Shown here one piece after another: positions 24,906-34,682 of a stretch of DNA of 64,000 nt. The DNA comes from Taishania sp965247975 (GTDB lineage Bacteria; Bacteroidota; Bacteroidia; Flavobacteriales_D; Crocinitomicaceae): positions 558,001 through 622,000 of the forward strand of contig OZ252050.1 of NCBI GenBank assembly GCA_965247975.1, written 5' to 3'. The notes beneath the pieces are model-generated. The model made no database searches and was not told the DNA's origin. It saw nothing but the letters and a program-made list of their open reading frames with translations. The position numbers and the translations under genes were made by a program. Position 1 is the stretch's first letter, and each line of letters starts with the position of its first letter.

Positions 24906-26891
24906 ATGAAATTTGATTTAGCAAAAATACTAGAGGTCTTCTCATTTAAATTCGATCATGTAAATCCCTTGACTTTTACATCCATTAATTTCTGGATTCT
25001 TTTCTTGGGTGTGATGATTTGCTATACTTTGCTTGATTTAAGCAAATTTGTTCGAGTAGCTATCTTTGCTGTTTTAATTGCGTTCATTTCTTTGTTTTAT
25101 AAGAATGGTGATTTCATGGTTCTGGTCGGGTTTTTAATCGCAGGTTATGGATTCATTTATTCGGCGTTTAGCCTCCAGAGGAAAGTAAAAATTATCGGAA
25201 TTATTGGACTCGTTCTAGCCGTCGTTGCCACAGCTTTTTATGTTTTTTACAAAGCAAAAAATGGAAGAATTTATTTCAATATCAACCCGTTAGATTTTTG
25301 GTTACTCTTTTTGGGACTCATTTTTATGCTCTCCTTGTTTAAGAAGAAATTACTGGTACGTTCCATTTTTCTCACTGGAATCAGTGTATTCTTTTATTAT
25401 AAGTCTTCCGAGAAAATGGTTCTGTTGCTCGGAGCTAGTTTAATAATAAATTACTTTCTTGGGAAATACGTTTACGTCGCCAAAACCCAGCGATCTAAGA
25501 AATGGATTATAGCTCTTTCCGTTACCTTAAACTTGTTGATTTTAGGTGTTTTTAAATACGCTTATTTTTTCACAGGAGCTTTTAATAATATGTTTGGAAC
25601 CGAATTTGTTCCAACCAATGTATTTGCTGAATTCGGGAATTGGATCTTTGGTAAAGGAACATTTATTACTGACATTTTATTACCTGTTGGGGTTTCATTC
25701 TTCACATTCCAAAGCATCAGTTATGTGATTGATATTTACCGAAACGAAATCAAACCCGTTCGAAATTTCTTTGATTATACCTTTTTCGTTACCTATTTCC
25801 CACAGTTAGTTGCCGGTCCAATTGTTCGAGCGCGCGACTTTATCCCTCAAATTTACAAACCATTCGAATTAACAAAAGCAGATTATAGCGCTGGAGTGGT
25901 GTTGATTGTTACAGGACTATTGAAAAAAGTGGTCCTCGCCGACTTCATAGCTGTCAATTTTATTGATTTAATTGCCGATGCACCTCAATCTTACCCTGGA
26001 TTTGTGAGTGTGCTAGCCATGTGGGGTTATTCCCTTCAAATTTATGGTGATTTTTCGGGCTACACGGATATTGCCATTGGACTTTCAGGAATCATGGGTT
26101 TCACCTTGTTGAAAAATTTTGATTCACCTTACAAAGCGAAAAACGTAGCCGAATTTTGGCGTCGTTGGCATATTTCTCTAGGTTCTTGGTTGCGTGACTA
26201 TTTGTACATTCCGCTGGGTGGAAATAAATCTGGTGGAATTGGAACCTTGATTGCCACCCTGGTCATTTTGTTCTTTTTAGTATTTATTACTGGGTGGTAC
26301 GACTTAATTTTGGTTTACCTAGGATTGACTGCTGTTTATCTCATTGTCTTATTTACCATTCCAGGTTCTAAAAAATTCCTTTTTCGAGATTTGAATTTGC
26401 TGATTACCATGATTGTGGGAGGTTTATGGCATGGAGCGAGCGAAAATTTTGTGATTTGGGGAGCAATGAATGGTGTTGCGCTTGTATTCTACACGTACTG
26501 GAAACGCATTAGCCCGTATGAAAATAGCAATCATTTTCTCGTTCATTTTTGGAAAATATTTATCACGTTCAATTTCATTTCTTTCACCAGAATTTGGTTT
26601 CGTTTGGATGAGGCTGGTGAACCAAATGTAATGCTCGACCGAATCTGGAATCATTTTGATTTCTCTTGGAACATGCTTTGGACAGTTTTAAAAACGTATC
26701 AAGCAGTTTTTTGGGTCATGCTGTTTGGTTTCATCGTGCACTGGTTACCTGAGAAAATCAAAGATTGGTATAAAGATATTTTTGCCAAAGCGCCAATTCC
26801 ATTGCAGTTAATAATGGTTGCTGTAATCATCGTATTGATGTATCAAGCGATGTCTGGAGAATCTAAGGCGTTTGTTTATTTTCAGTTTTAA
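24906..26891 (+). CDS. MBOAT family O-acyltransferase
   Basis: A 661-residue polytopic membrane protein of the AlgI/DltB type. Key motifs are 'FWRRWHISLGSWLRDYLYIPLGG' (with the invariant Arg-Arg-Trp-His) and 'MIVGGLWHGASENFVIWGAMNG', containing the catalytic His. 'SYVIDIYRNEIKPVRNFFDY' and 'PQLVAGPIVRARDFIPQ' precede it. Longer than AlgI (about 520) because of four or so extra N-terminal helices (about 15-200). It should move acetyl groups across the inner membrane for the two SGNH proteins upstream. Its stop overlaps the stop region of the convergent gene by 4 bases. Confidence 0.93.
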   Translation: MKFDLAKILEVFSFKFDHVNPLTFTSINFWILFLGVMICYTLLDLSKFVRVAIFAVLIAFISLFYKNGDFMVLVGFLIAGYGFIYSAFSLQRKVKIIGIIGLVLAVVATAFYVFYKAKNGRIYFNINPLDFWLLFLGLIFMLSLFKKKLLVRSIFLTGISVFFYYKSSEKMVLLLGASLIINYFLGKYVYVAKTQRSKKWIIALSVTLNLLILGVFKYAYFFTGAFNNMFGTEFVPTNVFAEFGNWIFGKGTFITDILLPVGVSFFTFQSISYVIDIYRNEIKPVRNFFDYTFFVTYFPQLVAGPIVRARDFIPQIYKPFELTKADYSAGVVLIVTGLLKKVVLADFIAVNFIDLIADAPQSYPGFVSVLAMWGYSLQIYGDFSGYTDIAIGLSGIMGFTLLKNFDSPYKAKNVAEFWRRWHISLGSWLRDYLYIPLGGNKSGGIGTLIATLVILFFLVFITGWYDLILVYLGLTAVYLIVLFTIPGSKKFLFRDLNLLITMIVGGLWHGASENFVIWGAMNGVALVFYTYWKRISPYENSNHFLVHFWKIFITFNFISFTRIWFRLDEAGEPNVMLDRIWNHFDFSWNMLWTVLKTYQAVFWVMLFGFIVHWLPEKIKDWYKDIFAKAPIPLQLIMVAVIIVLMYQAMSGESKAFVYFQF

Positions 26892-27895
26892 ACTAAGCCA
26901 GTTAAAATAGTAAAATCTATTCTTTCTTTTTGGTTTGTTGAGCTGACAAAAAAGACATAATCCCCTTTTGGTAATTTATTTAATTCTGCACTTAAGGTAA
27001 AATTTCCTGGAAGGCAAGTTGCATTAAAATCTAAAATGGTCGATTTAGAGTCAATGTGTTTTAGGGTAATATGAACATCAACAGTTTTAAAAATGTCTAA
27101 ACGTAGCTTGCTTTCATTATCAATGGGTAAAGGCGCTATTTCTGCTTTGAAATCATTCAAATTGTCAAGTAATCCTTGAGGTGAATTGTTAAGATGATTT
27201 GAATTTCTTATCGGTGAAATTACTGGATGATTTCCAACTGGTGTTGGGGTGGTGTTTCCAACATGTGATTCAAAATACGCTTTGAATAATTCCTCATTTT
27301 CTGGATCTTCACAAGTGATATCACCTAAGACCATCATTCCTGAAATCGAAAGTTCAAAAATGGAGATACTTTCGACGTGTTCTTTAGTCTTAATTAATAT
27401 TCCACCTAAATAGATTTCGGATAATGGTTGAGAAATCGTTGAAATGGAAATTGTATCTAGCATTTGATTCGATACATTATTCGAATCCACAGTTTCTGTA
27501 TTTGTCAGCTGCTGTGTCGTATCTTGAACCAGTAGTTCATTGCTAACAATACTTATTTGATTTAACATTTCCTTGGTATGATTGTTTGAGCAACTAAAAA
27601 GGGCAAAACCAAAAACAGCAATCAGCGAAAGGGTCCAAATTGCATTTACTTCTTCTCGTGCATTTCGCCATGCAACAAAATCATTGTTAATTGTACTAAG
27701 TTGTGAATTGCGAATTCGTCCACAAACACGCGCTTGGGAGCTGATTTTATTGGCTAAAATCTGCTTAATTTCAAGTGAATTCAAATCTGTAAAGTCAATT
27801 ACTTCAAGTGCGCATTGTTGACAAAATGCTCCTTGTTGTGTGACAGTCATTTTCGACCAATCTTCTGAGCAGGGTTCTTTGATGGTTATTTTCAT
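26888..27895 (-). CDS. Membrane protein with N-terminal Cys-cluster domain
   Basis: About 335 residues; start ATG at 27895 (MKITIKEPCSEDW) or 27901. The N-terminal ~75 residues hold five cysteines in 'EPCSEDWSKM', 'GAFCQQCALEVIDFTDL' and 'ARVCGRIRNSQL'. This is a recurrent Bacteroidota N-terminal module that looks like a small metal-binding or redox domain. One transmembrane helix follows (about 90-106, 'IWTLSLIAVFGFALFSC'), then a low-complexity Ser/Thr/Asn linker and a C-terminal beta-rich domain resembling a sorting or Ig-like fold. Function unknown. Confidence 0.72.
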   Translation of the reverse strand: MKITIKEPCSEDWSKMTVTQQGAFCQQCALEVIDFTDLNSLEIKQILANKISSQARVCGRIRNSQLSTINNDFVAWRNAREEVNAIWTLSLIAVFGFALFSCSNNHTKEMLNQISIVSNELLVQDTTQQLTNTETVDSNNVSNQMLDTISISTISQPLSEIYLGGILIKTKEHVESISIFELSISGMMVLGDITCEDPENEELFKAYFESHVGNTTPTPVGNHPVISPIRNSNHLNNSPQGLLDNLNDFKAEIAPLPIDNESKLRLDIFKTVDVHITLKHIDSKSTILDFNATCLPGNFTLSAELNKLPKGDYVFFVSSTNQKERIDFTILTGLV

Positions 27896-27983
27896 AAGCA
27901 CTTTAATACTCCAAAAGAACGAAGAAATGAATAAGAAGTTGTAGGCTAGTTTGTTATAAGTTTGTTAAAGAATACAGTCATTT

Positions 27984-29684
27984 TCAATTCTGATACACCG
28001 GAATCACATAATACGATTCCTCAAACAACTCACTTCTTTTATAAATGAAATACAGCTGTTCCCATTCTGAATTGCGAAACTTCTCATTTTCTAGACGTTC
28101 TTTTTCAAAAGCAGCTTTGATTTCGGGAGAATTTTTTAAAATTTCTTGGGCTTTTTCTTCAAAAACATACGGCGAAAAATATTCTTTTTGCTGCAAATAG
28201 CTATCAAAGAAATTCCAGCGAAAATAGCTGTCTTCCGCTCCCGTAATGAGCGTTGCTAAAATAAAGTTTTGTTGGTATTGAGTTGTTGGTATGACCACAT
28301 CACCCATTTTGATTGTATAGTTCACGTTATTCAATACCGATTTTACCTTTTGATGGTAAAAATGCCCTTCGTAGGGTTTTGAACCTGACTCAAAGGAAGA
28401 AATTTGTTCTTGATGAATGGCAATCGTCGTGTCTTTGTGATAGGTCATCATGCCAACGTTGTTTGCTTTTAAGCGTTCAATTACATCTGTTTCTTGTCTT
28501 CCAACAACAAAATAGGAAGGAATTTCAATTGAGTCTTTTGGCAAATATGTGTTGAAATATGGGACATACTTCGTATACGGTTTATCTTGATGGTATTTTA
28601 ATCGTGGCAATCTAGTAACCTCGCTTAATGGTTTTGTAAATTCGAAGCCTTTGAATAGTATGGAATCTTTCTTTTCAGTTAAGGTATAATTGTAATAAAA
28701 AGTGCTTTGTTGTTTCCAAAAATTCCGCGCTTCTTCGCGTGCCAATTCAATTTCTGAAGAATGATTACTGGTGTACAAAATCAAGTCGTCAATAAAATCA
28801 TGTGTAGCAGCGACTCGTTGCGGAAATGGTTTGAGCATGTGGGTTTCCAGCGTAAATGAAATGGCATCAAACAATGCGGCATATCCCATGGCGTATCGAG
28901 GTAAATCATTAAATGCATGGATGCCACCTTCCGGAGTTTCTTTCATGAGTTCAACGTACGGAAACAATTCCCACTGCTTTTTCTTCATGGATTTTGTTAA
29001 TTCTGGTATTAATTCAGTGTAAGTCAATGCACGCAAAGTTGGAGCCATCCGTTCTTTCATGGAAGAAATGTAGGTAATGGTGTATTGATAATCAGCGCCG
29101 TTGGAAACGTGTGTGTCGACAAAAACATCAGGATCGAGACCATGATATATCGTCGCAAAAGTGAATGCATTTTTAGAATCCATCTTGATAAAATCGCGAT
29201 TTAAATCCAAATTTTGCGAATTTCCACGAAATCCGTATTCTTCTGGACCATCTTGATTGGCTCGACTAACAGAATTTCGGTTCATCATTCCACCAACATT
29301 GTATGCAGGGATGATCGCAATGACAGGCAAATCTTTCGTTTTTTTTCCAGCTTTAATCCATGCATCTATCCAAATCAAACAAGCATTTATTCCATCTGGC
29401 TCTCCAGCATGAATGGCATTGTTGATCAGAATTGTGGTGTTTTCACGTGCTTTTTGAAAAGAGGCAATTGAATCTTGAGCACCGTTGATGATGCACACGT
29501 AAATCGGTAAACCATAATCTGATTCGCCCATGGCGTACAATTCAATTTCTTCGTGTTCAGCGTCTAAATTTTTGAAATGAGAAATCAACTCGGGATAAGT
29601 GGGAGACGTATTTTGTTTCCAATTACCTTGTCCGTTCAATCCAAAAATGGAAAAACAACTAAACCAAAGAAGTAATGAGCGCAT
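27984..29684 (-). CDS. M14 family zinc carboxypeptidase, secreted
   Basis: A 566-residue protein with a signal peptide (MRSLLLWFSCFSIFGLNGQ). Zinc ligands of the M14 fold are visible as His and Glu in 'NNAIHAGEPDGI' and the later His in 'VFVDTHVSNGADY'. 'NLDLNRDF' is the Asn-Arg substrate-carboxylate motif, and Glu in 'ISFTLETHMLKPF' is the likely catalytic base. All key residues are present. It probably trims peptides in the periplasm or outside the cell. Ends as an extra ~200-residue C-terminal domain of unknown role. It starts 7 bases after the end of paaZ, on the same strand. Confidence 0.9.
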   Translation of the reverse strand: MRSLLLWFSCFSIFGLNGQGNWKQNTSPTYPELISHFKNLDAEHEEIELYAMGESDYGLPIYVCIINGAQDSIASFQKARENTTILINNAIHAGEPDGINACLIWIDAWIKAGKKTKDLPVIAIIPAYNVGGMMNRNSVSRANQDGPEEYGFRGNSQNLDLNRDFIKMDSKNAFTFATIYHGLDPDVFVDTHVSNGADYQYTITYISSMKERMAPTLRALTYTELIPELTKSMKKKQWELFPYVELMKETPEGGIHAFNDLPRYAMGYAALFDAISFTLETHMLKPFPQRVAATHDFIDDLILYTSNHSSEIELAREEARNFWKQQSTFYYNYTLTEKKDSILFKGFEFTKPLSEVTRLPRLKYHQDKPYTKYVPYFNTYLPKDSIEIPSYFVVGRQETDVIERLKANNVGMMTYHKDTTIAIHQEQISSFESGSKPYEGHFYHQKVKSVLNNVNYTIKMGDVVIPTTQYQQNFILATLITGAEDSYFRWNFFDSYLQQKEYFSPYVFEEKAQEILKNSPEIKAAFEKERLENEKFRNSEWEQLYFIYKRSELFEESYYVIPVYQN

Positions 29685-29691
29685 TCAGCTA

Positions 29692-31743
29692 TTATTTCGA
29701 TTGATCGATTTTTCGAACCATGGTCAAAATGGTAGCCAAACCAACAGTTTCGCCTGTTTCATCAAAAATATCGACCAAAAATTTCACAATTCCTTTGGCT
29801 ATATCGTCTTCGCTTCGCTTTTCTTGATTGATTTTTTCTTTCACTGTGAATCGAACACCAATGGTTGCTCCAGGATAAACAGGTTTCGTAAATCGCGCTT
29901 CATCAATGCCATAGTTCAACAAAACGGGTCCTTTTTTTGGATCAACAAACAATCCAGCGGCCTTGGACAAGATGAAATACCCATGTGCTACTCGTTGTTC
30001 GAAAATTGTTCCATCAAGCGAAGTTTCATCCATGTGCGCATAGAAATTATCGCCCGATACATTTGCGAAATTCACAATGTCGGTAACTGTAACTGTATGT
30101 TTGTGTGTGAAAACGGTTTCACCAATGACCATTTCTTCAAAGTGTTTTCTGAACACATGAGGATTTGCTTCTGGCATAGCCGCACCCACTTGAAATTGTT
30201 GCGTAATTGCAGTAATTGTTGTTGGATGACCTTGAATTGCTGTGCGTTGCAAATAATGTAAGATTCCTCTTTTTCCACCCATTTCTTCACCACCTCCAGC
30301 ACGACCTGGTCCACCGTGCGTAAGCAAAGGCATTGGCGAACCATGACCAGTACTTTCTTTTGCACAATCATTATTCAACACCAAAATTCGTCCATGCATC
30401 GATGCAGCTCCAATCACGTAATCTCTCGCTTCTTCGTCACTTGGAGTTACGATGGATGAAACCAATGATCCTTTGCCCATTTTTGCCAATTCAATCGCAT
30501 CGTCCAATGTTTTATATGGCATAATCGTTGACACTGGACCAAAAGCTTCCACTTCGTGAACGTCTGTTTTGTTGAATGGATCGCTGTTTAGGAACAAAAT
30601 TGGAGAGAAAAATGCGCCAGTATCTCTGCTCGCACCGTGTACTTCAAAATTGTCCATATCGCCATAAACGATTTGTTGTGATTTTGAGAGCAACTCAACA
30701 CTTTCACGTACACGGTCCACTTGCATTTTCGTCGCTAATGAACCCATGCGCACACCTTCCATGCTTGGATCGCCAATTTTGGTAGTCGCTAATCTTTCAG
30801 CGATGCCTTTTTGTACCTCTTCAATTAAATTTTCTGGCACAATGATTCTTCGAACTGCCGTACATTTTTGTCCCGCTTTGACGGTAATTTCTTTGGTCGT
30901 TTCCTTGATGAATAAATCAAATTCGGGGGTTCCAGGTACAGCTTTTTGTCCCAGAATAGATGCATTCAATGAATCTGCTTCGAGGTTGAAAGACACACTT
31001 TCTTGAACGATGTGCGGCATTGATTTCAATTTTTTTCCTGTCGAAGCACTTCCAGTAAATGTGATTGTATCTTGAGTTCCCGCATGATCAATAATTCCAC
31101 GACCCAATCCACAAACCAATTGCAAAGCTCCTTCAGGTAAAATTTTCGATTCAATGATGTCACGAACCATAACTTCCGTCAAAAAGCAAGTGTATTCTGA
31201 AGGTTTCACGATTGCAGGCACACCAGCCATGAAATTTACAGCAATTTTTTCAAGCATTCCCCAAATCGGGAAGTTAAATGCATTGATATGAATGGCAACT
31301 CCTTCTTTTGGTACCATGATGTGGTGACCGATGAACGTTCCTCCTTTCGACAAAGGTGCTGCAACTCCATCAACGTAATACGGAAGATCAGGAAATTGTC
31401 TGCGTAAGGAAGCATTTGCAAATAAGTTTCCAATTCCCCCTTCAATGTCGATCCAAGAATCCACTTTTGTGGCACCAGTCCAAGAACTTACTTCGTAATA
31501 ATAGTCTTTTTTGGTCAACAAAAACATGGCTAATGCTTTCAACATCCGTCCTCTTTCTTGAAAGGTCATTTTGCGAAGAGCATTACCACCTTTTTTGACT
31601 CCATATTCAATCATGGCTTTGTAATCCAAGCCGATGCTTGACGTTTCGCCAATTTTATCACCTGTAATGGCGTTGTATAAATTCGTTTCTGTTCCCTCTC
31701 CGTCAATCCATTGTCCAAGAGCATAACTTTGATATCGTTGCAT
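29692..31743 (-). CDS. paaZ: Bifunctional oxepin-CoA hydrolase / semialdehyde dehydrogenase PaaZ
   Basis: A 683-residue fusion. Residues ~1-520 are an aldehyde dehydrogenase with the catalytic Cys in 'VKAGQKCTAVRRIIV' and the Glu in 'SFNLEADSLNASIL'. Residues ~535-680 are a MaoC-like hot-dog hydratase with 'SGDNFYAHMDETSLDG' and 'RVAHGYFILSKAAGLF'. This is the domain order of PaaZ, which opens the oxepin-CoA ring and oxidises the resulting aldehyde in phenylacetate breakdown. No other paa gene is in the window, so it is either a stand-alone copy or the rest of the pathway lies elsewhere. Confidence 0.95.
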   Translation of the reverse strand: MQRYQSYALGQWIDGEGTETNLYNAITGDKIGETSSIGLDYKAMIEYGVKKGGNALRKMTFQERGRMLKALAMFLLTKKDYYYEVSSWTGATKVDSWIDIEGGIGNLFANASLRRQFPDLPYYVDGVAAPLSKGGTFIGHHIMVPKEGVAIHINAFNFPIWGMLEKIAVNFMAGVPAIVKPSEYTCFLTEVMVRDIIESKILPEGALQLVCGLGRGIIDHAGTQDTITFTGSASTGKKLKSMPHIVQESVSFNLEADSLNASILGQKAVPGTPEFDLFIKETTKEITVKAGQKCTAVRRIIVPENLIEEVQKGIAERLATTKIGDPSMEGVRMGSLATKMQVDRVRESVELLSKSQQIVYGDMDNFEVHGASRDTGAFFSPILFLNSDPFNKTDVHEVEAFGPVSTIMPYKTLDDAIELAKMGKGSLVSSIVTPSDEEARDYVIGAASMHGRILVLNNDCAKESTGHGSPMPLLTHGGPGRAGGGEEMGGKRGILHYLQRTAIQGHPTTITAITQQFQVGAAMPEANPHVFRKHFEEMVIGETVFTHKHTVTVTDIVNFANVSGDNFYAHMDETSLDGTIFEQRVAHGYFILSKAAGLFVDPKKGPVLLNYGIDEARFTKPVYPGATIGVRFTVKEKINQEKRSEDDIAKGIVKFLVDIFDETGETVGLATILTMVRKIDQSK

Positions 31744-32055
31744 ATTTTGTAATTGTGGGTTTAAAGTTAGTAATTCGGAATGAATTGATGAAAGCGACTA
31801 TCGCCAGAATAAGGGCAAACACATTAAAATAGATTTCAATGTAAAAAAGAATAATTGTAACGGCGTGCCATGGTGCGCCGGAAAAATAGATGTTATTTTT
31901 TTGTTTTGGCGCGCGTTTTTGTTAAAAACCGTGCAAAAACAGCCCAAATTTGTTTTTAATGCGATTTCCATTGGATAAATGCGTGGATGTTTTTTTGAGA
32001 GTTTAAAATAAAATAGTAAATTCGTTTTATAACTGTCGCTCGAAGAAAAATTAGT
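31744..32055. other. 312-bp divergent intergenic region with a GC-rich palindrome
   Basis: This AT-rich gap separates paaZ (minus) from an unknown gene (plus). It contains a 20-base near-perfect palindrome at 31861-31880 (described separately), a GGCGCGCG run near 31910 and A/T-rich stretches that could hold both promoters. No ORF is convincing here. Confidence 0.6.
31861..31880. promoter_or_regulatory. 20-bp GC-rich palindrome, candidate operator
   Basis: CGGCGTGCCATGGTGCGCCG matches its own reverse complement at 16 of 20 positions (CGGCG, CCATGG core region and CGCCG). It stands out in an AT-rich gap about 120 bases ahead of paaZ and 175 ahead of the divergent gene. It may be a regulator-binding site; which regulator is unknown. 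Confidence 0.45.
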
Positions 32056-32496
32056 ATGAATAATTCTGAATTAGTGCAAACATACTTTAAAACTGAACTT
32101 GTCGCCGAAAAAGTGACTGACAATATTGCCTTGTTTTTGTATGCAAATAAAATTTTCTTCACCTACATTCGAAAACATACACTCATTGATATGAAAATTG
32201 TTGCTGAAATAAGTGAATTTTTGGGAGAACAAGTAAATGAGCCATTGTACAATATTGTTGAGTTTGAGCCATTTTCGGAGGCAATCGATGAATCAAGGGT
32301 ATGGGCTGCAGGACAAACAAATGAACGTTTTTCGTTTGGAGATGCCTTTATCATTAATAATTTACCACACAAAATTTTGATTGATTCTTATTTGAAACAA
32401 AATCGTCCCAAATTTCCGACACGTGTTTTTGCTTCTACGGAAGATTCGTTTGAATGGATTGCTGAATTGATGAAAGTTAACGAGAAAGCGATTTAA
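32056..32496 (+). CDS. STAS/SpoIIAA-like cytosolic protein (DUF7793-like)
   Basis: A 146-residue soluble protein of unknown function. The order beta ('FLYANKIFFTYIR'), helix ('DMKIVAEISEFLGEQV'), beta ('LYNIVEFEPF'), helix and a final 'FPTRVFASTEDSFEWIAELM' resembles SpoIIAA/STAS-like Bacteroidota proteins whose last helix follows a 'P-T-x-x-F' strand. That likeness is inferred by eye. It overlaps the end of dusB by 4 bases on the opposite strand. Confidence 0.65.
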   Translation: MNNSELVQTYFKTELVAEKVTDNIALFLYANKIFFTYIRKHTLIDMKIVAEISEFLGEQVNEPLYNIVEFEPFSEAIDESRVWAAGQTNERFSFGDAFIINNLPHKILIDSYLKQNRPKFPTRVFASTEDSFEWIAELMKVNEKAI

Positions 32497-33485
32497 GCAA
32501 ATTCAAAGTTAGAAGAGTTTTCTTCAATTTCTTGAAGCAAGCCATAGATTTCATTCAAATTAAAGGATGTAACCAACTTCATGCGGTAATCTTTAAAATG
32601 ACTAATTCCTTTGAAGTAATTGGTGTAGTGTCTTTTCATTTCTGCAATTCCTAGAATTTCACCTTTCCAATCAATGCTCATTTGCAAATGCTGGCGAGCG
32701 GCTTCAACACGTTCCACGATGCCTGGTTTTTGTAAATGTTCTCCAGTCGCGATAAAATGTTTGATTTCATTAAAAATCCAAGGATAACCGATGCTCGCTC
32801 GACCAATCATTACTCCATCAACGCCATAACGATTTTTGTATTCAACTGCTTTTTCTGGAGAATCAATATCGCCATTTCCAAAAACAGGAATGTGCATGCG
32901 GCTATTACTTTTCACATCAGCAATCAAGCTCCAATCTGCTTCGCCTTTATACATTTGTTTACGCGTGCGTCCGTGGATGCTAATCGCTTCGATGCCAACA
33001 TCTTGTAATCGTTCAGCAACTTCTACAATGTATTTGGTGTCATCGTCCCAACCCAATCGTGTTTTGACAGTAACAGGTAAATTCGTGTTTTTCACGATTT
33101 CCGCTGTCATGCGTACCATTTTTGGAATGTCTTGTAAAATTCCAGCTCCAGCTCCTTTGCAAGCCACTTTTTTCACAGGACAACCATAGTTGATGTCGAT
33201 GATATCTGGATTTGCTTTCTCAATAATTTCTGCGCATTGAATCATGGAATCTATTTCGGAACCAAAAATTTGAATTCCTATCGGGCGTTCGTATTCGAAA
33301 ATATCGAGTTTTTGAACACTTTTCGCAGCATCACGGATGAGACCTTCCGAAGAAATAAATTCGGTGTACATCAAATCGGCTCCGTGTTTTTTGCAAAGTG
33401 CACGAAATGGCGGATCACTTACATCTTCCATCGGAGCAAGAAGCAAGGGAAAATCACCCAATTCAATATCGCGAATTTTAATCAT
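32493..33485 (-). CDS. dusB: tRNA-dihydrouridine synthase DusB
   Basis: A 330-residue FMN enzyme that reduces uridines in the tRNA D-loop. Diagnostic motifs: 'LLLAPMEDVSDPPFRALCKKHGADLMYTEF', the catalytic Cys in 'IDINYGCPVKKVACKGAGAG', 'PVTVKTRLGWDD', 'AISIHGRTRKQMYKG' and 'NGDIDSPEKA' with 'GVMIGRASIGYPWIFNEI'. Length and residue set are normal for DusB. Confidence 0.95.
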   Translation of the reverse strand: MIKIRDIELGDFPLLLAPMEDVSDPPFRALCKKHGADLMYTEFISSEGLIRDAAKSVQKLDIFEYERPIGIQIFGSEIDSMIQCAEIIEKANPDIIDINYGCPVKKVACKGAGAGILQDIPKMVRMTAEIVKNTNLPVTVKTRLGWDDDTKYIVEVAERLQDVGIEAISIHGRTRKQMYKGEADWSLIADVKSNSRMHIPVFGNGDIDSPEKAVEYKNRYGVDGVMIGRASIGYPWIFNEIKHFIATGEHLQKPGIVERVEAARQHLQMSIDWKGEILGIAEMKRHYTNYFKGISHFKDYRMKLVTSFNLNEIYGLLQEIEENSSNFEFA

Positions 33486-33525
33486 CGCCGCAAAGGTACG
33501 CTTTTCTTGGTTTTGACGGAAGAGA

Positions 33526-34581
33526 TTATTCTACAACAAATTTTCCTCTTGAAATTCCTGCCTCTGTTTGAATATGATAAAAATATGTTCCAGCAGTCAA
33601 ATTACTCACAGAAACAGCAATTAAGTTATCATTGAATTTAATCGTCGCATCAGCTTGGCGACCGTTCATGTCGTAGATTTCGATGGATTGAATTTTTTTG
33701 TTGGTTTTGCTTAAAATGGTGAATGTCGTTGACGCAGGATTTGGATAGGCAATTGTTTCAAATTCGTTGTCAAGCTCTTCAACGCTATTATTTTGTGTTC
33801 CTAAGTAATGAAACGTAACTGTATTATTCTGCGAATTTGGAACTGCTAATGTATCGTTGTTCACATTGTAACAAATATCTGCTGGATTGGCTAGTGAACT
33901 AACAACAGCAACTGGTGCGCCAAAAGCCGCGTCGAATTTGTGAATGGACTGAGAATTCCAAGCCGAAACGAAAAAATTTCCATTCCCGTCCGCAGCAATG
34001 CCATCGCAATTTCCGAGTGAAGTTGTTGTTACCGTGCTGACAGTTGAATCAGCCATACTAATTGCCTTGATTGCAGCGGAAGAGCCCCAGTTTACAAATA
34101 AAATACGGTTGTTTGCGCCATCATACCACAATCCGTTTGGCGTGGAAACAGTATTGGAAACTAATTCATTGAATGCTTCCGTTAGCGTATTTATGCGGTA
34201 AATTTTCTTTGCTGAAAAGTCGCTGACAAATAAATAGGTTGCCCCATCACTTGTGATTCCGTTCAAAAATGTTCCACCAACATTTATATTATTGACCAAA
34301 TTTCCAGTAGCTAAATCGAAACTTTTAACCCTTCCTCCATCACAGACCCATAATTTTGATCCGAGAATTTCCAAGCCTGCTGGACTTGCCACATTCGATG
34401 TAAACAAAGTAGGTGCTTGGCCCGGAATGACTGCTTGGATGCTTTTTACCGATCCGCGATTCGAAACGAGGTAACGATTGTTTGCATAATCTACTTCAAC
34501 ACTTTCTGGACCACTGAAAGATTGTCCAAAAACAACAGAAATAGGTAGAGCAAGGAATAAAGCGCTGAAAATGTGATGCAT
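33526..34581 (-). CDS. Secreted SMP-30/NHL-like beta-propeller with T9SS type A domain
   Basis: About 351 residues from the ATG at 34581 (MHHIFSALFLALPISVVFGQ signal); the frame extends to a TTG at 34614 that is less likely. The body is a six-bladed-type propeller with repeated 'GSKLWVCDGGRVKSFDLATGN', 'GNFFVSAWNSQSIHKFD' units like SMP-30/gluconolactonase or NHL proteins. The C-terminal ~80 residues are a T9SS type A sorting domain ('IAYPNPASTTFTILS' ... 'AGTYFYHIQTEAG'). Exported by T9SS; substrate or partner unknown. Confidence 0.82.
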   Translation of the reverse strand: MHHIFSALFLALPISVVFGQSFSGPESVEVDYANNRYLVSNRGSVKSIQAVIPGQAPTLFTSNVASPAGLEILGSKLWVCDGGRVKSFDLATGNLVNNINVGGTFLNGITSDGATYLFVSDFSAKKIYRINTLTEAFNELVSNTVSTPNGLWYDGANNRILFVNWGSSAAIKAISMADSTVSTVTTTSLGNCDGIAADGNGNFFVSAWNSQSIHKFDAAFGAPVAVVSSLANPADICYNVNNDTLAVPNSQNNTVTFHYLGTQNNSVEELDNEFETIAYPNPASTTFTILSKTNKKIQSIEIYDMNGRQADATIKFNDNLIAVSVSNLTAGTYFYHIQTEAGISRGKFVVE

Positions 34582-34682
34582 ATTTAATTTTTTAATTTGA
34601 GCAAAGCTAAACAATTTAAAATAAAAAATCGAGCCCCAACTTTTTGATCGTTGAACGCTCGATTGGAATATTGTTTTGATTC

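Noticed and set aside
28313..31598. Plus-strand ORFs opposite the M14 peptidase and paaZ
   Set aside because: They are antisense shadows of strongly conserved genes and show no recognisable protein features.
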